A DNA stretch of 34,475 nt from Deltaproteobacteria bacterium Ga0077550 (GTDB lineage: Bacteria > Myxococcota_A > Polyangia > Nannocystales > Nannocystaceae). The notes below the pieces were generated by a model that did not search any database, was not told where the DNA came from, and saw nothing but the letters and a program-made list of their open reading frames with translations. Below, in pieces: positions 28,767 to 34,475 of the stretch. Where the stretch lies: assembly GCA_001464385.1 (NCBI GenBank), contig LNFB01000259.1, positions 1 to 34,475 of the forward strand, given 5' to 3'. The number at the start of each line of letters is the position of its first letter. Within the stretch, counting starts at the first letter, position 1. A program made the position numbers and the translations under genes.

Positions 28767-30160
28767 CACCAGCTGCCGAGCAGGTCGTTGGACGCCGCGT
28801 CGATGAGGGTGGGGTCGAGCCGCCACGCCCGGCCCGACACCGCGCCGCCGCCCCACGCTGCAGTCTCGTCCAGGGTGTCGCTGGCGTTGAGCAGGAACAC
28901 CGCGTCACCGGAGTTGCCGAGCGCGGGCTCGTTGCCGAAGAACGCGTCCGCAGCGAAGGCGTAGGGCCATTCCGCGAGGTCGTGCGAGGCGATGACGACG
29001 TAGCCGTCTGCGGGCACGACGAGGCTCGTGGTCACCGTGCCCTCGTTCATGCCGTCGTCCTGGATCCGCAGGCCCTCGAGGTCGATCTCCACGCCGGTGG
29101 CGTTGTAGACCTCGATCCACTCGCAGCTGTCCTGGGCGCAGGTCGGGTTGATCATCACCTCGGTGACGACCAGGTCGCCCGGCAGCAGGTCGTCGACGCC
29201 GAACTCTGCCGTCGGCGGAGCCACGTAGTCCTCGAGGTCGGCGGCGCCACGGGGAGCGACCTTGAACGCGCCGCCGAAGTAGTTCAGCGGGCCTGAGATC
29301 GCGCTGAACGTGGCGTCGACGTCGAAGTTCGGGAAGCTCGCCGCGTCGTCGAAGGGGCTGAACAGGAAGTCGTCGACGCGCACGACGCTGCCGCCCACGG
29401 TGACGTCGAACTCGTCGCCGCTGGGCAGCGCGGTGACGGACATGGGGTCGCCCTGGATGCGGACCAGCACCGACTCCCACGGCTCGCCCAGGTCGGCAGC
29501 GTCGACGACCTCCGGGACGAGATCGAGGCCGGTGTCGCCTGTGGCCGTCAGGGATCCGCCGGTGACGTCGATCTCGGTGAGCCCGTTGAACTCGACCGTG
29601 AGCCCGACGAGGTCGATCTCGTCGCCCACCTCGACGCTCGGGGGGCTGTTCAGGAACACGAACACGCCGCTGTACTCGCCGCCGGCCGGCTCCTGGACGA
29701 AGATGGCGTTGCCGGCCACGCCGGTGACGACGACGCCCTGGACGTCGACGACGACGCCCGCGTCGATTGTCCCGTCTTGGATCTCGTAGATGCTGTCGTC
29801 GTCGGCCGCGGCGCCGGTCGTGGTCTCGGCGACGGACGTCTCGGTGCTGCCCTCGGTCCCGGGCCCGGACGTCGTCGCAGGTTCGGAGGTCGACTCGGTG
29901 GTCGTCGACGGGTCGAGCGTCGCGCTCGACGATTCGTCGAGGCTCGTCACGTTGGGGTCGGTCGAGCCGGAGCTCGCGTTCCCCGAGGTGGTCTCGCTGC
30001 CATCCGTGTCGCTGCCGCTGCTGGGCCCGGCGCTCGTTTCGGCGCTGGCGATCGAGGTGTTGAAGGTGTCGGCGCGAGCGTCGGTGCCGTTCGAGCACCC
30101 GGCTGCGGTGAGCGCGACGGAGGCGAGGGCGGCGTGGATGGGCGAGCGACGACGGGTCAT
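28682..30160 (-). CDS. Lipoprotein with OB-fold-like and lamin-tail domains
   Basis: The 492-residue protein has a lipoprotein signal (ALASVALTAAGC, Cys22), a long Ser/Thr/Glu-rich linker to about 120, an OB-fold-like region of the YhcR/DUF5689 kind (VVDVQGVVVTGVAGNAIFVQ, VEVGDEIDLVGLTVEFNGL) and a C-terminal lamin-tail domain (GDLVVTEVMINPTC, CEWIEVYNATGVEIDLEGL, DGYVVIASH, GDAVFLLNAS). Lamin-tail and OB domains occur together in secreted nucleases; no nuclease domain is present here, so binding or adhesion is more likely. The C-terminal Cys in GVACN is probably paired with CYSNTP. Its 3' end overlaps the kinase gene by 85 bases. A TAGATC hexamer lies seven bases before the start. Confidence 0.82.
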   Translation of the reverse strand: MTRRRSPIHAALASVALTAAGCSNGTDARADTFNTSIASAETSAGPSSGSDTDGSETTSGNASSGSTDPNVTSLDESSSATLDPSTTTESTSEPATTSGPGTEGSTETSVAETTTGAAADDDSIYEIQDGTIDAGVVVDVQGVVVTGVAGNAIFVQEPAGGEYSGVFVFLNSPPSVEVGDEIDLVGLTVEFNGLTEIDVTGGSLTATGDTGLDLVPEVVDAADLGEPWESVLVRIQGDPMSVTALPSGDEFDVTVGGSVVRVDDFLFSPFDDAASFPNFDVDATFSAISGPLNYFGGAFKVAPRGAADLEDYVAPPTAEFGVDDLLPGDLVVTEVMINPTCAQDSCEWIEVYNATGVEIDLEGLRIQDDGMNEGTVTTSLVVPADGYVVIASHDLAEWPYAFAADAFFGNEPALGNSGDAVFLLNASDTLDETAAWGGGAVSGRAWRLDPTLIDAASNDLLGSWCYSNTPLVDGNVMGEFGTPAAANGVACN

Positions 30161-30167
30161 GCGTGGG

Positions 30168-30173
30168 GATCTA
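30168..30173 (-). promoter_or_regulatory. Putative -10 element (TAGATC) of the lamin-tail lipoprotein
   Basis: On the minus strand GGCTAGATCCCC places TAGATC seven bases before the ATG. It deviates from TANNNT at the last base, so it is a weaker member of the set. Confidence 0.3.
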
Positions 30174-30453
30174 GCCGCGCGGGGAAACATCGCGGACTCG
30201 CGAACGTGGCGGCGCGGCAACGCTGGAGAAGGCCGCCGTGCGTGAGCGCGCTGCGAGTGGCGCGCTGGCGAGTCCGTCGCTCCATGATCCGGCATCTCCC
30301 CCGACGACGCGGCGTCATGGGGTCGATGAGCGATGCGCTCGCCGATGCGCAGCTCCTCGCGCATCTCGGAATCAGGTGCTCCGTCGCCGGGCCCCGCGGA
30401 TGAAGATCGCGGTCGCGCGCGGCGTTGGTCGTCGGCACGGCGCCGAAAGGAGC

Positions 30454-30603
30454 GATCTCCTGCAGATCCCCGCGAGATCTCCCGATCTTCGCGAGATCTC
30501 CCGGTGGCGCCGAGATCTGATCCGGGATCTGCCCGCGCCACGAATTTTCGGCCGCGCGTCAGATCGGCGATGCGCTGCAGATCTTCGCTGATCGGTGCGG
30601 ATC
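30454..30603. repeat. GATC cluster with helical spacing
   Basis: GATC starts at 30454, 30465, 30476, 30484, 30495, 30514, 30519, 30526, 30562, 30580, 30590 and 30600: 12 in 150 bases. Several steps are 10 or 11 bases, one helical turn. GCGAGATCTCCCG occurs twice (30472-30484, 30491-30503) and CTGCAGATC twice (30460-30468, 30576-30584). The cluster lies in a 487-base stretch (30161-30647) between divergent genes where I find no convincing coding frame. It could be a regulatory protein array, a methylation-sensitive site, or degenerate repeat sequence. Confidence 0.75.
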
Positions 30604-30633
30604 GCGACGATGGTTTCGGCGATGCGAGCGCGT

Positions 30634-30639
30634 TACTCC
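30634..30639 (+). promoter_or_regulatory. Possible -10 element (TACTCC) of the 62-residue ORF
   Basis: TACTCC lies eight bases before ATG 30648, just after the GATC cluster. It lacks the final T of TANNNT. Confidence 0.2.
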
Positions 30640-30647
30640 AAGTGTCG

Positions 30648-30836
30648 ATGCGACTGACGACACTCGTGGAAATCCTGGAGCGTGAGATCGGTGTCTCGCC
30701 GTCCGCACGTTCGAAGCTCGCCCTCCTCGTGGCGGAGCGCGGTCAGAAAGAGTCCCCCGCTCAGGCGCGTCCCGGGGCCGCAGAGGGGCATCCGCAGGGC
30801 GGCATGCGCGATCGCAGCGCTGGCCGGGCGGGGTGA
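30648..30836 (+). CDS. Possible small protein (62 residues) after the GATC cluster
   Basis: ATG 30648 opens 62 codons. The first half (MRLTTLVEILEREIGVSPSA and SKLALLVAERGQKE) reads as two amphipathic helices, like a small DNA-binding or dimerisation unit; the second half is Gly/Arg/Pro-rich and low in structure. GC3 is lower than in the neighbouring genes, so coding is uncertain. It has no signal peptide and no recognisable family. Confidence 0.35.
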   Translation: MRLTTLVEILEREIGVSPSARSKLALLVAERGQKESPAQARPGAAEGHPQGGMRDRSAGRAG

Positions 30837-30946
30837 TCGGGCCCCGAGTAGGCGCTGGTACGGTCGGCCGCAGGGGTGATCGTGCCAGTGGCCCGCGTTG
30901 GGTCGGTTCCTCTGCAACTGCGCCGCGCGGCGTCCGTCGTGGACGC

Positions 30947-32614
30947 ATGACCCTGCGATCGCTCTTGCCCGTGTGCCTCGTGCTGGCCTGTGCCGAGGGC
31001 GGCGGTTCCGACGATGGCACCGCCGACACCGACGTCGACCCGACGCCGGGCTCGGCCACGGATCCGAGCGCGGACGGCAGCGGCGAGGCCACCGATGGCG
31101 CGGGCACGACCGACGGCCCGGACACGGCCGACACCGCGGACACGGCCGACACCGCGGACACCGGCGAGCAGCCGACCTGCGAGGCGACGCACACCTCGCC
31201 CGACGCCCAGCTGTGGACGTTGCCGACGCCGATCGCCGACCTCGACGGCGAGCCGTATCGCCAGCAGAGCGGGGCCGATGTCTGCGCCGTCGATGGCACG
31301 GTGGATTTCTACTACGCGAGCATCGATCTCACCGGTGATGGGCGGCTCGATCTCGTCGTCACGTCGGCCTGCGACGATGGGGACGTCGGCTCCGACTTCT
31401 GGCTCGTGTACGCCGGCGGCGAGGAGGGCTTCGCCGACGAGGCCACGCTGTGGAGCTTGCCCGCGCCCACGACGAACCTCGACGGGGAGCCGTTCCGGCA
31501 GCTCGGCGGGGCCGACGTCTGCGCCGCGGACGGCACTGTCGACTTCTACTACTCCATCGCCGATCTCACCGCCGACGGCATCCCCGATCTCGTGGTGACG
31601 TCGGCCTGCGACGCGGGTGACGTCGGCTCGGACTTCTGGCTGGTCTATCCCGGCGGCGAGGGTGGCTTCGCTGATGACGCGAGCCTGTGGTCGTTGCCGA
31701 CGCCCACGGCGACGCTCGACGGCGAGCCGTTCCGGCAGCTGGGCGGCGCCGAGGTCTGCGCTGCGGACGGCACCGTCGACTTCTATCATGCGGTCACCGA
31801 TCTCACCGCCGACGGCGTCGTCGATCTCGTCGTCACGTCGGCCTGCGACGACGGGGACGTCGGCTCCGACCTCTGGCTCGTGTACGCGGGCGGCGCGGAG
31901 GGCTTCGCCGAAGAGGCGACGGTGTGGACCTTGCCCACGCCCACGACGAACCTCGACGGGGAGCCGTTCCGGCAGCTCGGCGGCGCCGACGTCTGCGCCG
32001 CGGACGGCACCGTCGACTTCTACTACTCCATCGCCGATCTCACCGCCGACGGCACGACCGATCTCGTGGTGACGTCGGCCTGCGACGCGGGTGACGTCGG
32101 CTCGGACTTCTGGCTGGTCTATCCCGGCGGCGACGGTGGCTTCGCCGACGACGCGAGCCTGTGGTCGTTGCCGACGCCCATCGCGACGCTCGACGGCGAG
32201 CCGTTTCGGCAGCTGGGCGGTGCCGAGGTCTGCGCTGCGGACGGCACGGTCGACTTCTACTACGCGAGCACCGATCTCACCGCCGACGGCATCACCGACC
32301 TCGTCATCACGTCGGCGTGCGACGACGGCGACGTCGGCTCGGGCTTCTGGCTGGTCTACCCCGGCGGTGCCGAGGGCTTCGCCGACGACGGCGCGCTGTG
32401 GGGCTTGCCCACGCCCACCGCGACGCTCGACGGCGAGCCGTTCCGACAGCTGGGCGGCGCGAACGTCTGCGCTGCCGACGGCACGGTCGAGTTCTACTAC
32501 GGCAGCATGGATCTCACCGCCGATGGCATCGTCGATCTCGTGGTGACGTCGGCCTGCGACGCGGGCGACGTCGGCTCGGAGTTCTGGCTCGTGTATCCCG
32601 GCGCGTGCGAGTAG
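30947..32614 (+). CDS. Lipoprotein of six tandem 79-residue repeats (FG-GAP-like)
   Basis: The 555-residue protein has a lipoprotein signal (MTLRSLLPVCLVLACAEGGG, Cys15), an Asp/Thr/Gly linker including repeated ADT, then six repeats of 79 residues. Each begins LWxLPxP, contains LDGEPFRQLGGADVCAADGT, VDFYYxxxDLTADGxxDLVVT, and SACDxGDVGSDFWLVY. The DLTADGxxDLVVT stretch is like the calcium-binding loop of FG-GAP/VCBS repeats, so a six-bladed beta-propeller on the cell surface is plausible; each repeat has two Cys that may pair. The last repeat is cut after WLVYPGACE. There is no clear ribosome-binding site or -10 close to ATG 30947. Confidence 0.88.
   Translation: MTLRSLLPVCLVLACAEGGGSDDGTADTDVDPTPGSATDPSADGSGEATDGAGTTDGPDTADTADTADTADTGEQPTCEATHTSPDAQLWTLPTPIADLDGEPYRQQSGADVCAVDGTVDFYYASIDLTGDGRLDLVVTSACDDGDVGSDFWLVYAGGEEGFADEATLWSLPAPTTNLDGEPFRQLGGADVCAADGTVDFYYSIADLTADGIPDLVVTSACDAGDVGSDFWLVYPGGEGGFADDASLWSLPTPTATLDGEPFRQLGGAEVCAADGTVDFYHAVTDLTADGVVDLVVTSACDDGDVGSDLWLVYAGGAEGFAEEATVWTLPTPTTNLDGEPFRQLGGADVCAADGTVDFYYSIADLTADGTTDLVVTSACDAGDVGSDFWLVYPGGDGGFADDASLWSLPTPIATLDGEPFRQLGGAEVCAADGTVDFYYASTDLTADGITDLVITSACDDGDVGSGFWLVYPGGAEGFADDGALWGLPTPTATLDGEPFRQLGGANVCAADGTVEFYYGSMDLTADGIVDLVVTSACDAGDVGSEFWLVYPGACE
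31211..32611 (+). repeat. Six tandem 237-bp repeats with a 474-bp higher-order duplication
   Basis: Units start at 31211, 31448, 31685, 31922, 32159 and 32396. Unit 2 closely matches unit 4, and unit 3 matches unit 5, at the DNA level; unit 1 and unit 6 differ more. The array therefore grew by copying a two-unit block. All units stay in frame (237 = 79 codons). Confidence 0.9.
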
Positions 32615-32651
32615 CGGCCAGCGGCGTCCACCGCCCTCGACCTGCGTTCGG

Positions 32652-33599
32652 CTACGCCCCGCAGAAGTTGCCCGTCACCACCGACGTGCCCGGGTCGCAG
32701 TTGCACGGGTCGTGCGGCGCGAGGATCTCGCCCGTCGTGCACGCAGCGCAGTGGTAGTTGCTGCCGGCCCCGTCGTCCTGCGTGCAGTAGAACCGCCACG
32801 GCTCGCCGACGCCGCCGCAGTTGCAGCCCGTGCACGACGGGTCGGCGTAGCCCACGACGCCGCCGTCCATCACCTCGCAGTTGGGGTAGTCGAGCAGGCA
32901 CGCGGCCAGGGCGGCCGCGACCGGGTCGATGTCGCACGGCGACGCGGGCTGACACGTGGCGGGGTTGCAGTCTCCACCGCCGTCGCACGCCTCGCCCGCG
33001 CTGCCGTTGACCACGCCGTCGCCACACTCGGAGGGGCTGCAGTCGACGTCGCATGCTGCGGACTCGCCGGCATCGTCGCACGCCTCGCCTGCGGCCGCGT
33101 TGCGCAGCCCGTCGCCGCACACCGCGGGAGTGCAGTCCGAGTCGCAGGCCGCCGACTCGGCCCCGTCGTCGCACGTCTCGCCCGCGGTCGCGTTGACGAC
33201 CCCGTCGCCACACAGCGCGCTCGTGCAGTCGTCGTTGCACGCTCCGGAGCGGCCCATGTCGTCGCACTGCTCGTCGCCCTCGACGGTGCCGTTGCCGCAC
33301 ACCGGTTCGCCGGACTCGGCGGACGAACTCGAGGCGTCCGTGATGCTCGACGAGGCGTCGGTGCCCGGGTCGGTCCCGGGGTTCGACGTCGATGCGTCGC
33401 TGGAGGTGGACCCGTCGTCGTCGGTGTCGGAAGAGCCCGTCGTCGCGTCCGTCGCCGACGCCGTCGCGGATTCGGTAGGATCCGTCACGACGCCGCTGGT
33501 CGACGGGCGGCGCACCTGCCCCTCGGCGCACGCGGCGGTGAGGACGGCCAACACGAACGCGCTTGGCGTCCACCGGAGGTCTCGAGCGCGATCGTGCAT
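32652..33599 (-). CDS. Lipoprotein with myxobacterial disulfide repeats
   Basis: The 315-residue product has a lipoprotein signal (TPSAFVLAVLTAAC, Cys24), a Ser/Thr/Asp linker to about 95 and four Cys-rich repeats of about 30 residues (CGDGVVNATAGETCDDG, AACDSDCTPA and variants), the Myxococcus disulfide-repeat type known from exported proteins of this phylum. The C-terminal 90 residues form another Cys-rich domain (NCEVMDGG, CTGCNCGG, YHCAACTTGE, CNCDPGTS). Function is unknown; disulfide-stabilised surface binding is plausible. The start at 33597-33599 follows GGGGAC; a TACGCT hexamer lies about 32 bases upstream. It is convergent with the repeat lipoprotein. Confidence 0.88.
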   Translation of the reverse strand: MHDRARDLRWTPSAFVLAVLTAACAEGQVRRPSTSGVVTDPTESATASATDATTGSSDTDDDGSTSSDASTSNPGTDPGTDASSSITDASSSSAESGEPVCGNGTVEGDEQCDDMGRSGACNDDCTSALCGDGVVNATAGETCDDGAESAACDSDCTPAVCGDGLRNAAAGEACDDAGESAACDVDCSPSECGDGVVNGSAGEACDGGGDCNPATCQPASPCDIDPVAAALAACLLDYPNCEVMDGGVVGYADPSCTGCNCGGVGEPWRFYCTQDDGAGSNYHCAACTTGEILAPHDPCNCDPGTSVVTGNFCGA

Positions 33600-33662
33600 G
33601 GGTCCCCGTCGGTGCTGGAGCGTCACGCACCAGCGTATCACGACCGCCCCGTGCCCTCGGCG

Positions 33663-33680
33663 GCGCGCGACGTCGCGCGC
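33663..33680. promoter_or_regulatory. 18-bp perfect palindrome between the ABC permease and lipoprotein genes
   Basis: GCGCGCGACGTCGCGCGC is perfectly self-complementary. It lies in the 99-base gap downstream of the permease stop and upstream of the disulfide-repeat lipoprotein start, both on the minus strand. It may be a terminator stem without a proper loop or a protein-binding site. Confidence 0.4.
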
Positions 33681-33698
33681 GTCGAGCTCGCCCCCCGC

Positions 33699-34475
33699 TC
33701 ACTGCCAGCGGAAGAACTTCAGCGCGATCGCGAACGACAACACCCCCCACACCCCCAGCGCCGTCATCTCGAACGCCACGTCCGCGAGCCCCAACCCCTC
33801 GTTCATCACCTTGCGCAGCGCGTCGTTCAACGCGGTCAACGGCAAGCTCCGGATCACCGGCAGCGCGGCCTCCGGGAACCGCTCGTAGCTGAAGAACGAC
33901 CCGCCCAGCAGCCACATCGGCAGCATGAACAGGTTCGCGAACCCCGACGCGACCTCGGTGCTGCGCGGTCGCGCAGCGAGCAGCATCGCGATCCCGGTCA
34001 GCGTCAGCGCGCCCCACGTCGCGACCACCGAGAGCGCCACGATGGACCCGCGCACCGGCACGTCGAACACCAGCCACCCGAACCCCACGAGCGCGATGAC
34101 CTCGCCGGCGAGGAACACCAGGCGCGAGAGCATGAACGACAGCAGGAAGTGGGCGCGCGACATCGGGGTCGCGGCCAGGCGCTTCAGCAGCTTGCGGCGG
34201 CGCGCGTCGACGACGGCGAAGCCGATGCCCCAGATCGCGCTGCCCATGATGTTGAGGCCGATGAGGCCGGGGACCAGGAAGTCGATGTAGCGCGCGCCGG
34301 GCTCGGTGCGGACGTCGTCCTGGCTCGCGACCACGTCGGTGCGGCCGGCCCGGCGCTGCACGGCCGCGTCGACGGCGATGCGGGCCATCTGCGACTCGGG
34401 GCGCACCGCGTCGTAGCGGTACGTCCACGCCGCGTCGCCGACGCCCGGCACGACGAACAGATCGATCTTGCCGGT
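33699..34475 (-). CDS. ABC-2 type transporter permease (5' truncated by window end)
   Basis: The frame is open to the window edge; residues TGKIDLFVVPG precede a GTG at 34449-34451 that is unlikely to be the start. The visible 258 residues include an extracytoplasmic segment, then six membrane helices with the ABC-2 signatures IDFLVPGLIGLNIMGSAIWG, RKLLKRLAATPMSRAHFLLS, GEVIALVGFGWLVFDVPV, LTGIAMLLAARPRSTEVASG, LFMLPMWLLGGSFFSYERFP and a last helix before FFRWQ. This is an export-type permease (antibiotic, lipid or polysaccharide). The ATPase partner is probably upstream, outside the window. Confidence 0.9.
   Translation of the reverse strand, partial: TGKIDLFVVPGVGDAAWTYRYDAVRPESQMARIAVDAAVQRRAGRTDVVASQDDVRTEPGARYIDFLVPGLIGLNIMGSAIWGIGFAVVDARRRKLLKRLAATPMSRAHFLLSFMLSRLVFLAGEVIALVGFGWLVFDVPVRGSIVALSVVATWGALTLTGIAMLLAARPRSTEVASGFANLFMLPMWLLGGSFFSYERFPEAALPVIRSLPLTALNDALRKVMNEGLGLADVAFEMTALGVWGVLSFAIALKFFRWQ

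Noticed and set aside
31211..32611. 237-bp repeats considered as mobile or satellite DNA
   Set aside because: They remain exactly in frame as 79-residue protein repeats inside one lipoprotein gene.

Overview
The window looks like a chromosomal segment of a myxobacterium (Myxococcota), most likely the Nannocystis/Enhygromyxa/Plesiocystis group. This is inferred from the sequence: very high GC with strong GC3, many lipoproteins whose signal peptide is followed by a Ser/Thr/Gly/Asp-rich linker, a myxobacterial disulfide-repeat protein, a membrane-anchored Ser/Thr kinase, and diheme cytochrome c. I see no rRNA, tRNA, CRISPR array, insertion sequence or phage gene.

Layout. 1-1.24 kb: tail of an unidentified gene, a NADAR-family glycosidase, and a convergent Cys-rich lipoprotein. 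1.28-3.7 kb: a lone, divergent elongation factor G paralogue with a 155-nt leader holding a hairpin and a possible 19-codon leader ORF, followed by a strong terminator. 3.7-4.96 kb: an HTH-only LysR protein divergent from methionine aminopeptidase, with a perfect T-N11-A dyad between them, then a 28-codon ORF. 5.0-5.9 kb: a frameshifted AEC transporter. 5.9-8.6 kb (minus): diheme cytochrome, lipoprotein and two-TM PH-like protein, probably one operon. 8.8-12.7 kb: formate-tetrahydrofolate ligase and a lipoprotein prolyl oligopeptidase. 13-17 kb: small ORFs, a 654-residue lipoprotein divergent from an S41 protease, and a roadblock-like protein. 17-24 kb: an unknown protein behind a triple repeat, a DUF971 protein, a Crp/Fnr regulator, a second S41-like lipoprotein without the Lys general base, a LolA-like lipoprotein, a cytochrome c/copper monooxygenase fusion, and a lipoprotein paralogous to the one at 6.5-7.2 kb. 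24-34.5 kb: large cell-surface lipoproteins (possible TULIP-like; OB-fold plus lamin-tail; six 79-residue repeats; disulfide repeats), a broken lipoprotein gene, a kinase with a C-terminal membrane domain, and the 5'-truncated end of an ABC-2 permease.

Three patterns cross gene boundaries. First, many upstream genes carry a TANNNT hexamer only 6-12 nt before the start codon, so their mRNAs would be leaderless or nearly so; genes inside operons instead have Shine-Dalgarno sequences. The same arrangement precedes three tiny ORFs. Second, short perfect or near-perfect tandem duplications (10-20 bp) sit on or just after stop codons at several loci. Third, an otherwise empty 487-bp stretch contains 12 GATC sites in 150 bp, many spaced 10-11 bp apart. 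No complete new defence or biosynthetic system is evident. The most promising new material is this leaderless/small-ORF architecture, the GATC cluster, the divergent EF-G leader, and the cytochrome-monooxygenase fusion.
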